From contig CM073321.1 of assembly GCA_037043015.1 (NCBI GenBank), forward strand, positions 37,530,420 through 37,594,419: a stretch of DNA of 64,000 nt. The letters run 5' to 3'. The notes beneath the pieces were generated by a model. It searched no databases and was not told the origin of the DNA. It saw nothing but the letters and a program-made list of their open reading frames with translations. Positions 1-10,449 of the stretch are shown piece after piece. Source of the DNA: Bryum argenteum. Its lineage: Eukaryota; Streptophyta; Bryopsida; Bryales; Bryaceae. A program made the translations under genes and the position numbers. Within the stretch, counting starts at the first letter, position 1, and every line of letters starts with the position of its first letter.

Positions 1-132
1 CTATACTTCATTACAGTATTGGTTTGCAAATTTGATCCGGATGCTGACCTCTTTATCCACGCGGCCACTTTTAGTTTCAACGAGGTGAAGAAGATTCTGG
101 AGGGAGGAATCCTAGACCATGCTACAGATTAG
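1..132 (+). pseudogene. MULE transposase, C-terminal fragment
   Basis: The plus-strand reading frame is open at the window edge and ends with TAG at 130-132. It encodes a C-terminus nearly identical to that of the minus-strand transposase at 6284-6664 (shared segments include LYFITVLVCKFD and GGILDHATD). The SWIM zinc-finger CxC...CxH residues would lie just before the edge. Known family role: SWIM domains occur in MULE/FAR1-type transposases and are thought to bind DNA. Only about 43 residues are visible, so integrity cannot be judged. Confidence 0.65.
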
Positions 133-564
133 AATGCCTTAAGTCTCCTCATCTACGTACGCTATATGTTAGTCTTATGATTGGATGCTTCACACTTTAT
201 GTGATATTTTTTCACAACTTATTAAAAATTATTATACCAGTACCTACATGTACAGCAAACCTTGCCAATTTGTCTAAATCGGAGTACTATTCACTTAGAA
301 ATATTACCTTAGACACCTCTTGACATTTAAAAAATTGTGATTTACTGTCAAGTTTTGTAGCTCAAGTCTCACAAAATTCAGGAAATTAAGCCTTATTTCC
401 ACGGGTTTGGGTCACTAAATCCACGGTTTAAGTCTAGAATATTCGTATATTCCCAAGAATATTCGGAAATTATTCCCAAAATCTTTTTTAAAACTATTTT
501 TAGAAATATTTTTAGAAATATTTTTACTAAAAATACAAACTCAGCCCTAAAAATTCTAAATCTT

Positions 565-612
565 ACCGCTCACCGCTCACCGCTCAACGCTCACACGGTA
601 GCAACGTCCCTA
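565..612 (+). repeat. MULE terminal inverted repeat (A-left)
   Basis: Tandem copies of ACCGCTC (GGTGAGC on the other strand) followed by a GGTAGCAACGTCCCTA terminus. The reverse complement, starting TAGGGACGTTGCTACC, matches the terminus at 5808 (TAGGACGTTGCTACC) and resembles the right end of the MULE at 50945 (TAGGATTGCTACGG). It is read as the outer end of the element because the transposase lies on its inner side. Confidence 0.65.
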
Positions 613-2050
613 TCCGGTCGAATTCCCGTTCGAGAGCAACTACGACAAGATGCACACCATCAGTTATAGCCCTAGCACAATGCTTGTTGATGACGTCCCA
701 ATCCAAGACAAACTTCAATCCATGGATATCGCTCATTGGAGCCATAACCAAGCCGACCAACTAGTCCTCGTTAATGTCGGCACCCAAGCCCATTCTAAGC
801 TACTCAAGTTGAACACCAACATCCGACCTGACCTTAAGGAAAAGGCGAGTGCCTTGTTTAAAGAATTCCTCAACGTATTCGCTTTCTCCTACAACAATCC
901 ACGGGGCATACCGCAGCACATCGCAACATATCGCATCGAGCTCAACCCGACCATCTTGCCTAGTCATCAAGCCTGATATCGAATGAACCCCAAGTACGCC
1001 AAGGCAGTTGAGGACGACCTTGAACGCCTTCTTGCCGCGGGATTCATAGCCCTAGTCGGCCAGGCGACTTGGTTATCCCCAATTGTGGTGCTCCCCAAGA
1101 AAAATGGGAAACTCCGCATCTGTGTTGATTTTTGCCGTTTAAATGTTGCTACAAAGAAGGATCCTTATCCTCTACCCTTCACAGACGAAGTCCTTGAGGC
1201 ACTTGTCGAGTACAAAGCCTACTCCTTTATTGACTATTTTTCTAGCTACCATCAAGTACGCATCCACCCGAGAGATCAACCAAAGACCGCCTTTATCACG
1301 GAATGGGGCGCCTATGTGTGGCTTGTCATGCCTTTTGGCTTAAAGAAGGCACCTCCAACGTACCAACAGATAGTTAATCAAGTGCTCAAAGGGTACCTAG
1401 GCGACTTCATGAAATTATCTCTTGACGATTTCAGTGTGTACAGTGATATCGACTCCCAAAAACAAATCCTTTGCCTGGACAGCCAAATGCGAGGCGGCGT
1501 ACAAGAATATCAAGTATTGCTACCGGTTAGCCCCGATTCTCATCGATGTTGACTGGTCCCTGGAATTCCACATCCACACCAACGCATCGGACTTGCTCTC
1601 GGAGCACTGCTAGCCCAGAATCCAACAGGCAAGATCAACCAGCCGATCGCGTATACCTCCCGACTCCTCAGCAAGGCTGAGGAGAACTATACAACCACGG
1701 CGAATGAGGCACTTCAGTTGCGATCGTGTATGCGGTAAACAAGTTCCGACATTAACCCCTTAGAAATCGTTTCGTGTTTTATGTTGACCACATCGCTTTG
1801 CAGTATTTGATAAATAAACCCCAAGTGTCTGGTCGACTAGCTCGTTGGCTACTATTGTTTCTCGAGTTTGATTTTACGATGGTTTACAAACCAGGGAGGA
1901 CCCATGGATTGCCGATGCATTATCCTGGAACAAGGGAGCGGAACCAGCCATCGCCATACCCGACTAGACGACCAACGCTCAACTATTTGCTGTTGAACCC
2001 GACTAGTGACAACTGATTGTTAACTATTTGCAGACCGGCACATTTCCGTC
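613..2050 (+). pseudogene. Ty3/gypsy pol remnant (RT-RNase H)
   Basis: Decayed plus-strand retrotransposon pol. A pre-RT segment (650-976) stops at 974-976. Reverse transcriptase follows in the 983-1552 frame, with PKKNGKLRICVDFCRLN, VMPFGLKKAPPTYQ and an SLDDFSVYS box where YxDD is expected (the Y is replaced). A frameshift near 1450-1500 moves the RNase H region (FHIHTNASD, then INKPQVSGRLARWLL) to other frames up to about 2000. No LTR, integrase, protease or gag is visible nearby, so this is a truncated fragment between two MULE ends. Family assignment rests on domain order and motifs. Confidence 0.8.
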
Positions 2051-2490
2051 CTCTATGACAAAGGAAGCGCGCAAACGCTTGGCCGTATCAGAACGGTCAC
2101 CTTCTTACCCTCAACGCAATCTACCTGATCAATAGACAACAACAAAGATATGTTGATACCTGATTAAATGATGTAATAGGGTGGGCCGGGAGTGGATAGG
2201 AGCGATGAGCTTCCAAAGTAAGGAGATGATGCACGCATATATTGTTCCGGAGCTGGGCATTATAAACATTGATAGGAATGACAATTAGACACATGCGCAA
2301 GTCACTGAAAAAATATACATCTTTAAGGTTTGTATAAATCTTGACAACTTCTGAATGCAATCGTATAATAGAGTCACAAAAAATTGCCACAGAGAGGGTG
2401 GCCTTCGGCGCGCAATTCATCATGAACCGGTGTTGACACCCTATCAAGACGAAATAATTGATATTAAAAAACATAACTGGAAGCAGTTTC
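2051..2490. other. Unassigned spacer
   Basis: AT-rich sequence between the gypsy remnant and the palindrome-A locus. A 117-codon minus-strand frame (2121-2474) exists but has no recognisable motif, so I do not call it a gene. Confidence 0.4.
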
Positions 2491-2539
2491 TAGAGTGCCG
2501 GATAGCAGACTCCATGCAAGATGGAATCACCTAAAAAAA

Positions 2540-3184
2540 CTAAGGGTCAGATGTCTGTACCTGAATATAGGGATCGTCACTAGCAGGAGGATGATCGGAA
2601 GGAAGAAGGTGTATTTTGTGACCGGCGAAGGCAATGTCCTCAACTGTCAACTCGTAGTCGACCAAATCTACATCCGCTTTGGATGGCGATTGCCACTCCT
2701 TTAAACCTTCTACCACGTCGCCACTATCGGTAGCCGGTAGCCGGAGCAGTTCACAAAGGTTAGTTGTATCGTCGGGTCGACGATAATTCTCAGGCTGTTT
2801 GGCTTCAGCAAGGTCATTCCGGTCTTGCTGATCCTGATCCGCGAGGATTACAATCTCATCGGATGCGCCAACTGCTTGGCTAGCTTCGGTAGCAGCAGAC
2901 TCATGCTCATGGAGGTGAGTCGTATCGTCGAGTCGACAATAAACCTCTGGCTGCTCAACTTCACCAACAACATTGAGGACAAGCTGATTATTACCTAAAG
3001 GGATGGCGACGTCTGAAGATGTCTTAGACATATCGTCGGGTTGATGATAGACATGGACATCATCTCTTCGAGGCTCAGGCAGAGGAGCGCTCATGGACGG
3101 CGACAGAAGAGATGCGGTTGGGATTGGCGGAGTCGTAAGTGATTGGCATTGAGAAGCAGAAGCCGCTGCAGCAAAAGAAGCCAT
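2540..3184 (-). CDS. Acidic, palindrome-bearing exon of unknown function
   Basis: A 214-codon minus-strand open frame, Ala/Ser-rich at the N-terminus and acidic afterwards. It contains three copies of a peptide cassette of the type YRRPDDTTNL, YCRLDDTTHL and YHQPDDMSK. Each cassette is the translation of a family A palindrome (TATCGTC-n5-GACGATA) at 2768, 2923 and 3031. No conserved domain is recognised. It lies downstream, in minus-strand order, of the NPPY-motif gene at 4330-5761 and may be its last exon or exons. The frame is uninterrupted while its neighbours are broken. Function unknown. Confidence 0.4.
   Translation of the reverse strand: MASFAAAASASQCQSLTTPPIPTASLLSPSMSAPLPEPRRDDVHVYHQPDDMSKTSSDVAIPLGNNQLVLNVVGEVEQPEVYCRLDDTTHLHEHESAATEASQAVGASDEIVILADQDQQDRNDLAEAKQPENYRRPDDTTNLCELLRLPATDSGDVVEGLKEWQSPSKADVDLVDYELTVEDIAFAGHKIHLLPSDHPPASDDPYIQVQTSDP
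2768..3049. repeat. Family A palindromes, exonic (3 copies)
   Basis: Three 19-bp copies at 2768-2786, 2923-2941 and 3031-3049. The reference copy is TATCGTCGGGTCGACGATA: 7-bp arms TATCGTC/GACGATA around a 5-bp core. The other two have one or two substitutions. All lie in the same open frame on the minus strand and contribute the repeated PDD peptide. Confidence 0.75.
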
Positions 3185-3524
3185 CTAAGCCTGCAATTGT
3201 TTAAAGTGCTCTCTTGCCTCATCTTGGAAAGCCTGAAGTTTCACAGCAGCCTCTGCCTCAATTTGAGCAACTCTCTCATTGGCAATCCGAGTTGCTTCTT
3301 GAGCATCAACAAGCTTCTTTTGGTCCTCAGTCGCTCTTTCTCTTTCTGCGCCTTAATCTTCCGCCGCTGTACCTTCCTCTCTTACCTCTCCGTCTCCCTC
3401 TTTCAAAAATCCTTCCCCACCTTTATTGTTTTACCCTTATGAACAAGTGCTTTCATGTGGGGTGAGGGAAGATCATCCTCCTCATCATCACTATCGAAAG
3501 AGTGAACCTCAAATTCAATATCAC

Positions 3525-4042
3525 TCAATTAATGATGTGTATTGGATCCGGAGGTCGTCTCTCGACTACGGCGGAGATCACGACAACGTCATCGTTCACG
3601 ACCTCCCGCTCTTCCACAACAGCGTCACCCAAAGGAGCAGCTTCCGATTCTTCAACAACTCCCTCCGGTTGTGCATTAGCAGACTCGACATCGTCTTGTC
3701 CATCTAGCACAACCTCCTTGTTCAGCTGTGGAGCATCTCTGGCACCAAATTGTCATTAGCCTGCTCCGCGACGACTTCTTTTATTGGAGCGTCCGCCCCT
3801 TTGAGTTGATCGTCGGACCTCCCATGATCCTCCTCGTAAATCTCTCCTAGAATTCCTTCAACGACCTTCTCGAGAACTTCTGTAATGACATCGTCGACAA
3901 AAAGGAGTGCAGCGGTGTCATCCAGCTGTTCCATAGCAATGTCCAGAACACCTTCTTCGAAAGGAACGATTGCATTGAAGTCGTTTGAACTTTCTGTGCC
4001 GGGAACTACAGGAGCGCGCCGGAGATGAGATAGGATCATCAC
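3525..4042 (-). pseudogene. Acidic low-complexity exon pieces
   Basis: Two adjoining minus-strand frames (3722-4042 and 3525-3710). Both are strongly acidic and rich in Glu, Asp and Val (for example EESEAAPLGDAVVEEREVV), broken by a frameshift near 3715. The composition matches the 2540-3184 frame, so these may be exons of one gene encoding a disordered acidic tail. No domain is recognised. Assignment to the same gene as 4330-5761 is inferred only from strand and order. Confidence 0.3.
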
Positions 4043-4329
4043 GTGACTCTGTTTCTGAGTTCAAATGTGACCTAGCGTCATTCGTCTCCGTCAGTTGCGC
4101 CTCATTGTCAGATTTGTTGCAGATGGAAAGCCAATTCTCCTAAGCCTAACTCACATCACTCCCTTCCACTATTGGATTTGACGACATTCTTGGGAAAGAC
4201 GACATCAGTGACATGATCTGGAGGTATTTTATCCGAACTGATCGAGACCTTCAATTCCAGGATTGCTGGAGACATGAGGACCCACACACTCAATGTGTCT
4301 AATAGCTGCAGGCAATATCTCCTGGGTGA

Positions 4330-5761
4330 CTATAGAGCAAATGGAGGAGAAAGGAGATAATCAAAGTGCACGATGACGGGCACGCGACTCTTTGGGCGCT
4401 CAAAGGTGTTCGTATATGGAGGATTCGCAAACATAAAATCGTTCTTGTCCATCCTATTTGCGACTCTAGCAACTTTTAAGGCTCCCTTCGCTTTCTTCTG
4501 GTCTGTGAAGCCAAAATAATATGCTCTGAACATCCGCATAAAAACAATCAAGCAGTCAGGTTAGAAGTTTTGAAACGAGTCGGGATGTTATAGTCGTCCC
4601 AACGATATCAACTCCCAAGTCAAATGCTAATGTTGCCCTGACGATACAAGTTAGGTTAGAAACTCCACAAATAATAGAATCTAAGATCTGTGTAGTATAC
4701 TGAATGCTATCGTCGACCTGACGATAAGGACTAATGAGAACCTCACTAACAATGCAATCCGAGAACTGTGTACAACACTGAAGGCTATCGTTGACTCGAC
4801 GATAAGAAAGGATGTGTCATTACCTTTGTCGCTAGAAGAAACTTTGCGCCGGCGTACACCCCGATCACGTTATCCTTGGGTTGGGCACACGCGTGAAGTA
4901 AGTCTAGGTAAAACTCCATGCGGAGTTCAGTTGCGTAATGTCTCCATTTTGCCTTTGTATTCTTGGCAATGTTGTTATAATACAAACAAGTTGCGGAGGT
5001 GGAATATATATTTCTTATTAAATTCTTCGCTAAACCCGCAAACTCGTTGACCTTCTTGAACAAGAAGAGCAGTGTCAAGTTTGGAGAAATTGCCCGGTTT
5101 CTAACGTTATCCAGCATTTCTGCTTTAGCAGGAACAAATGTAGAGACCTTCATCTCGTATCCGGAGAGCTCCTGAGCAGCAAATGCTGATGCGACTCGTA
5201 TGTCGTCTTTATCTAGAAGGATAAAGGGCCAAATTTAGGAGTATTGATTGCAGGCTCAAAATTCTCTTGCAACAAGTTCAAGAACGGATTGATGGCGATT
5301 CGTGTATCGGTGGCGGGGGAACGTGGAATGTTCCGAGCATCCAATACAGTGAGGTTTACCGGCCGACGAGTATTAGTATACATACAACTTACAAGTAGCG
5401 CCCTGGCAGAGAAGTCTATTCCTTTCATCTGTACTCTTCCAGTACTCCCATGTATTCGGTATTTCAAGGCCAGAAACCTTGTGAATATAAACAGTACCTC
5501 GGGATGAACGTCGGCCAGATCTTTTGCTTGCCTATGTCTTGCCACATTGCGGAGCCTTTTCTTGAAGTAATCTGCAGGTGTATGTGCGATAAGATGATCC
5601 CATGTAGCCGACGTGAACTTGTGCCTAGTTTTCTAGGCCGTCCACGTTGCCTTTACATCACTGCCATTTTCTACAAATTTGAGTAAAGGCTTGAAATGGA
5701 TGATTTTTGCCATCACCACCTTCTTGCGCTTATGCCGTTCAACCCAATCAGCGCTGGACAT
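4330..5761 (-). pseudogene. Gene A: NPPY-motif protein, methyltransferase-like candidate
   Basis: Minus-strand gene starting at ATG 5761-5759 (MSSADWVERHKRKK). It has an in-frame TAG at 5635-5633 and a frameshift near 5225, then reads through a helical region to a donor at 4824/4823 (AAAG|GTAATG). An intron follows that holds family A palindromes, and the second exon starts at 4525 (TTCAG|AGCATA). That exon contains NDFMFANPPYTNTFERPKS. The NPPY tetrapeptide is the motif IV signature of amino-methyltransferases; the flanking glycine-rich AdoMet motif is not obvious, so the call is tentative. The gene abuts a MULE terminus at 5808. It is degenerate. Confidence 0.4.
4588..4804. repeat. Family A palindromes, intronic (4 copies)
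   Basis: Two good copies at 4708-4726 (TATCGTCGACCTGACGATA) and 4786-4804 (TATCGTTGACTCGACGATA), plus degenerate copies at about 4588-4610 and 4633-4647. They lie in the intron of gene A. The copies fall within about 200 bp and otherwise share little flanking sequence. Confidence 0.7.
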
Positions 5762-5807
5762 GTTCTCTGCTATGAGAAATTTTGTTCGGTACATTGAAGC
5801 CTTGGAA

Positions 5808-5862
5808 TAGGACGTTGCTACCGTGCGAGCGGTAAGCGGTGAGCGGTGAGCGGTGAGCGGAA
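5808..5862 (+). repeat. MULE terminal inverted repeat (A-right)
   Basis: Starts TAGGACGTTGCTACCGTGCG and continues into tandem GGTGAGC/GGTAAGC heptamers. It matches the reverse complement of 565-612. The same heptamer design is found at both ends of the MULE at 45089-50945. Confidence 0.7.
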
Positions 5863-6283
5863 AGATATCTGAGTTTTTAGGGCTGACTTTGTATTTTTAG
5901 TAAAAACATTTCTTAAAATAGTTAAATATTTTTTATTAGGGAATAATTCTCAAATATTCCTAAGAATATTCAAATATTCCAGACTTATTACCGTGGATTT
6001 AGTGACCCAAACCCGTGGAAATAAGGTTTAAATTCTTTGAATTTGGTTGGACTTGAGCTACAAAACTCGACAATAAATCACAATTTGTGAATGTCAAGAG
6101 GTTCCAAAGGTAATATTTTTAAGTGATTAGTACTCCAAGTTAGACAAATTGGCAAGGTTTGCTGTACATGTAGGTACTGGTATAATTATTTTTAATAAGT
6201 GGTGAAATATATCACGTACTGTGTGGAGCACCCAATCATAGGGCTAACATATAGCGTATGTAGATGAGGAGATTTAAGGCATT

Positions 6284-7693
6284 CTAATCTGTAGCATGGT
6301 CTAGGATTCCTCCCTCCAGAATCTTCTTCACCTCGTTGAAACTAAGAGTGGCCGCGTGGATGAAGAGGTCAGCATCCGCATCAAATTTGCAAACTAATAC
6401 GGTGATGAAGTATAGGTGCTTGCACGGTCGATATGGACCTCTCTGTCCTAACGCAAAAATTGTTTTCTTGAATGTTGGGCACGAGCAATCCGGAAATTTA
6501 CTAATTGAAAGTCTATAAACTGCATCCGAATCCGACTCCAAGTCTACGATACAACCAAAACCACGCTGCGGGATCATGGTCACCTTCAGAATTCTGGCCT
6601 GCATTGAGGTGGCAGACTCAATATTCTTCATGTGCTTTGAAGTCATAGCTAGAATGCGTTTCATGTTCTTCGATCTTCTTGACCTAGGGAACTTGTGTAG
6701 GTTTCCGAGACTGGAATATGCGACAAGTCTCTTGGTGGGGCAGCGTTATTGAAAGTGAAGTTCAAAGGAAGCTGTTGTTTTTGTGGTAGTAAAAAGAGCA
6801 TTCTCTAATGCCTCCATTTGATCACGCGTAAGGTTAGTCCCTATCTTAACAAGCTATATTGAAGGAATAGGGCGTCTTTCCTGACTTAGAGAGAATGGCT
6901 CAATCCACTTGCGACGATGACCCATAACACACCTCTGTATATCATCCGCAAAAAAAAAAAAAAACGATCAGTTTTTTTTGGACCTTCTTGAGGGCGCTGC
7001 CATACTCCGGTGTAAGTTGGAGCTTTGGTCGCCTTCCCCTTCTGAATATTTTGTGAGTCACATCTATTTTTGCATAATACCCCAACAAGCCTTGGCAGAA
7101 TTCTTCCTCAAATGGGCAATGTGCCACAAGCTCTCGTCTACTTTAGTCTCCTGAACAGCGGTCACACGTTTAATTCTAGGTTTAGCAAAAGTAGATGGTT
7201 TAGTCGGTGGCTCCTCAACTTCATCCTCTTCATGGATAGTACTCAGATTTCAGCACAAGCTCGGGTAACCCTTCTCCCAATTCGAGGACATGAGTAGCAC
7301 ACGGTGTCAAGTCTGTGCGTTTCATCATCTGCTCCAATTGGAACATCAGCCTTACGTTTCTTGGATCCGAACACCTCGGCCCCCTCAAGGTGGGCGTCGC
7401 GGGTACAAATCTTTTCAGCTACTGATTACTCAAAAAGTTGCCTTTGTAAGCCCTGATGGATCGCCGGTTCGTTGAGCTTAATGGGCAACACGAAGTAAAA
7501 GTTCTTCGGATGTTGGTCCACTGCCACCCTTGCCACCTCCGTTGAAGTCGCGGTAACCCACTCTTTGGAGGAGAGCACGAACATAGAATTCAACAACTGC
7601 AATTTACAAGTCCCCACCCTTGTTGCCGGACGCTTGTAACCATTTGTTATGGATAGATTCCGCAAGGTTACATAAAGGCATCTCCGCCAGTTC
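6284..7693 (-). pseudogene. MULE transposase, C-terminal half with SWIM zinc finger
   Basis: Minus-strand frames at 7693-6284. The proximal part reads NLAESIHNKWLQASGNKGGD, the middle contains MGHRRKWIEPFSL, and the distal uninterrupted part (6664-6284, 126 codons) holds the SWIM finger: CSC at the start and CKH about 22 residues later (FPDCSCPTF ... YRPCKHLYF). Several stops and frameshifts lie between, so no full product is possible. SWIM fingers are typical of MULE transposases. The same region aligns with the transposase at 45922-46311. The DDE core expected upstream is lost or unrecognised. The ATG at 6664 is an internal Met of the decayed frame, not a true start. Confidence 0.7.
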
Positions 7694-9214
7694 TGTCGCG
7701 ACCCTAATTACTCCAACTCATTTTTTTTCTTAGTGAGCCTTACTTGGTAGCGGAATCCCGGCTCACTTAGTTGGTAGCAACCAGCCACGACTTTGCTAAC
7801 ACTTGCATGTGCCCACACACACAATGTTAGCACCATTCTAAGTCAAGGTGTCCAACCCACCTTGACTCCATAACTCATTACCGGATACTCATTACCCGGA
7901 ACTCCCACCAACACATGGGCATGCCAACCAGGAACTCCCACCAACACATGGGCATGCCACTTGGTGGCACGGGGCGGCCTTCCTCAAATGTCCAAGCTCC
8001 CAAGGGTGCTACTAATCACCCCCGGAGCTAACCGCCCTTATCCATTGTCCAACTTCCCACTAGTTTCCTTCCACTCTTGTTTCCCACCCCATTCGGGACT
8101 TTGCCGGAAATCCTCCCGGAATCCGGCACTAGTTTTCACGGGGACTAGTTTGAAGACGGACTCTTTCCAACCCAATGTTGCGGTATGCTCAAGAGCATCC
8201 CACAATGCCCAAGGTGTAGGAGTGAGGCTTCCTTTCCATGCCTCACCCTTTTGAGCCATTCCCGGTTACTCCCGGGAACCGACACTACTTATCACGGGGA
8301 CTAACTTGGAGAGGGACACTTCCCAACCCCATGTTTAGAGATGCTCCAAAGCACTCTCCATTTTCCACAAGGTGCGGGAGTGAGGCCCCATCCCAAGCCT
8401 CACCCCTTGGAGCCACCCCGGCTCTTCAAGGCACCATGTGCAAGTGAGGAGGGAGACCACCCCTCCTCATAGTACTCTCTGGAGTCTTCGGTAGGCCCCC
8501 CCCCCTCTTGTGTTGAGGGGCCTTCCGTGACACACTTTCTTTTTGGAAGACCACCCGTTTTTGCCTTAGTCTCAAAAACGGGCCGTATCTTCTTCTCGGG
8601 CTAGCTCCTAGCTCAGGTATCTAAATGGGACGTGCGAGCCCATTTTCGACATCTACTCTTTGAGTAGATATCGATGCACTACCTACTTGCGTCAATCGGG
8701 TCTGTCCCAAGGGAGATATGCCCTTCTGAACATTCGGTGTCCCGGGAGGCAACATTCCCGAGTCCCGAAGTCCCGACCACTTTGAGGAGCCATATCTCCT
8801 AAACTATTGCTTTGCTCATCATGAGCTTTAGCATTCTAGAAAGCCCTTGTCATTAGCTTTTCAGAAACATGCAACATGCCGCCCTCCAAGAAGGTCGACA
8901 CATTGAGTTCCAAAAGGCAACACTCCCGAGTCCCGGAGTGTCCCGGAACGCGCTCCAACTTTGGAGAGTCATATCTCATGCCTCACAACTCCAAATCGCG
9001 CGTTCTTTGGACCTATGGGTGCGTGCTTGAACAAGGTTTGCAAATATGTAAGTCACTCCACCAAGTTCGTCCCAAGCACGATGCTATTGCGTGCTGTTTG
9101 CTCAGGACTCTCCTTGGTCACCTCACCTTGTCTCTTGCCAAGCCCGGGGCGTCACTCCCGGGGTCCTCTTGGCTCACCACGGTGTTCGGGCATCCTTTGG
9201 AAAGGGATTTGACA
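7694..9214 (+). mobile_element. Solo LTR (family 1), copy 1
   Basis: A 1,521 bp block starting TGTCGCGACCC and ending GGATTTGACA. It is an inverted relative of 30638-32163. Flanks are AGTTC (7689-7693) and AGCTC (9215-9219), a 5-bp target duplication with one mismatch. No gag or pol adjoins it, so it is a solo LTR left by recombination. It splits an exon of the MULE transposase: reading 9240-9215 into 7693 on the minus strand restores one frame, AEELAEMPLCNLAESIHNK. The open frames inside it have no motifs. Confidence 0.85.
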
Positions 9215-9240
9215 AGCTCCTCTGCAGAATAATTATTTTC
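9215..9240 (-). pseudogene. MULE transposase exon, upstream piece of LTR-split exon
   Basis: Short exon piece after an acceptor CACCTTGCAG (9250-9241 on the minus strand), coding ENNYSAEE and continuing in frame at 7693 beyond the solo LTR. It fixes both the insertion point and the exon start. Exons further upstream are not identified. Confidence 0.5.
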
Positions 9241-9496
9241 CTGCAAGGTGCAAAGACATTTGACTTAGTAACAAAAGAAGTTGATCACGATATCTAAAGC
9301 GGGTTAAACTTGCGGCACTGCAAGTTTAATCTTAAAATAGATTTATTTTTAGAAAAAGAAAATTTAAATAGTTGTTAATGTAAAAGTTCAAAAAAGTAGA
9401 ATATTATATAGTAAAAAAGTGAATATAGTTTACGGATTTACTAGACATAGAAGGATGTGTACATAATTGCTACTGTCACTGACTCACCAATTCCAT

Positions 9497-9640
9497 GACT
9501 CCCACTGCCTGTATCGGAAGTGCCAGAATGCAAGTCAGTGTTCGAGGTGACCTGATCCAAATTCGGAGGTGGCCTGCGCCGACGCCTACCATGCCCAAAT
9601 CGCCTAGTATCTTGTCTCCTCCTCAGCCATGGTGCGTGCA
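9497..9640 (-). CDS. Possible Arg-rich exon
   Basis: Minus-strand frame between a plausible acceptor (AATACAAG, near 9641) and a donor GTGAGT near 9496. It encodes an Arg/Pro-rich stretch (RRFGHGRRRRRPPPNLD) followed by a Ser/Gly-rich tail. It may be the next exon of the FCP1-like gene at 9856-10449, since an intron with two degraded family B palindromes separates them. No domain is seen. Low support. Confidence 0.25.
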
Positions 9641-9715
9641 TCCTTGTATTGCTTATAAATATGTAGTTGTAACGGGTATTTAACTAATTATGGACATATT
9701 TGTAGTCCAGAAATA

Positions 9716-9843
9716 ATATCGGCCTGCGGCCAACACATGGCGAAGATGCATACTTAGAATTCATAACACAATGTGTAAAAGTAAATATATATAAGTTAAA
9801 AAAGAAGTACAGTTTGAAAGGGAGTCGGCGTCCAGCCAATACT
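9716..9843. repeat. Degraded family B palindromes (2)
   Basis: TATCGGCCTGCGGCCAACA near 9717 and GTCGGCGTCCAGCCAATAC near 9825 are recognisable but decayed versions of TATCGGC-n5-GCCGATA. They lie just downstream of the FCP1-like exon, so family B continues on this side of the chromovirus insertion. Confidence 0.45.
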
Positions 9844-9855
9844 CGATATATAGAT

Positions 9856-10449
9856 GTTTACAAGTATTGATAAACAGGTTTTCCGTACTTCAAGGCATGT
9901 GCAACTTCAAAGTATATTTGACCAGGCCTATACGAGTGCTTCCTATACTTGGGAACAGATCGAAACTTATGTAAGGGATAAATGAAGGGGAGAATATCGG
10001 TAACTATATTAGAAATAGTCCTAGTTGGCAATGTTAAATCACCTTGAAAATGCCAAGGCATGTAGCAAGCAGCATCCGGAGTTCTACGGAGAGAGAGAGG
10101 ACTAACTTCAACTAGAAGAACTTGGTCAGGGTGGCACACATCCCGAGATTGGGGCTTACAGTAGAGAGTATTGAGAAGCTTGTAACACCAAGGGTAATTT
10201 TGAGGACGTTCACACTGCTCTCTTCCGAAGACGAATGATAACCTACCAGAAACGCCCTCTGGGAGAATGACTTTGAGGAGTGGCTTCAAATCCCTTAGAG
10301 GCATTTTCGACCACAAGCCAACATTGAATCGCTCTAGCAAAACTTGAAACAACTTCTTCAGACCAGGCCTCTTTACAATGTTCCGATGAGCGTCCCAACG
10401 GTCAACCGCAATATTAGGATCAATGAAGCACAGCAATCCCGACACGCAA
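9856..10449 (-). pseudogene. FCP1-like (HAD) domain, exon part distal to the chromovirus
   Basis: Minus-strand frame that continues the exon piece at 18570-18504 across the chromovirus. It reads CIVLCVSGLLCFIDPN, then KRPGLKKLF and FNVGLWSKM, then VLLVEVSPLSL. These match the order of FCP1/NLI-interacting-factor phosphatases: motif I (DxNGLL), RPGL..FL, V.VWSS, and LLIDDSP. Here the nucleophile Asp of motif I is Cys, the Asn is Ser, and the motif III Asps are lost, so catalysis is unlikely. The exon probably ends at 9856 before a GTAAAC donor. A second, better conserved FCP1-like domain lies at 19080-19806. Confidence 0.5.

Larger units (their letters stand above)
1..612 (+). mobile_element. 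MULE copy A-left, terminal part
   Basis: End of a Mutator-like DNA transposon entering from the left edge. It contains the last codons of a SWIM-type transposase (1-132), about 430 bp of AT-rich sequence and a terminal inverted repeat ending near 612. The whole 1-612 block is repeated in inverted orientation at 5808 to about 6425, which shows it is an element end and not unique DNA. The other terminus and its target duplication lie outside the window. The outer side is to the right, so the gypsy and gene remnants at 613-5807 are external to it. Confidence 0.7.
5808..9300 (-). mobile_element. MULE copy A-right, interrupted by a solo LTR
   Basis: Second copy of the 1-612 MULE, in opposite orientation. 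The terminus is at 5808 (TAGGACGTTGCTACC then GGTGAGC heptamers), followed by about 470 bp of noncoding DNA and a minus-strand transposase from 6284 up to an exon start at 9240. The copy is interrupted at 7694-9214 by a solo LTR. The far terminal repeat is not found; the element appears truncated somewhere after 9300, so the right boundary is approximate. Flanks of the two copies differ, indicating separate insertions. Confidence 0.6.

Noticed and set aside
1..6425. One single transposon bounded by the 1-612 and 5808-6425 inverted repeats
   Set aside because: The transposase lies outside the 613-5807 interval on both sides and the termini point inward, so these are ends of two separate elements facing each other; the flanking bases show no shared target duplication.
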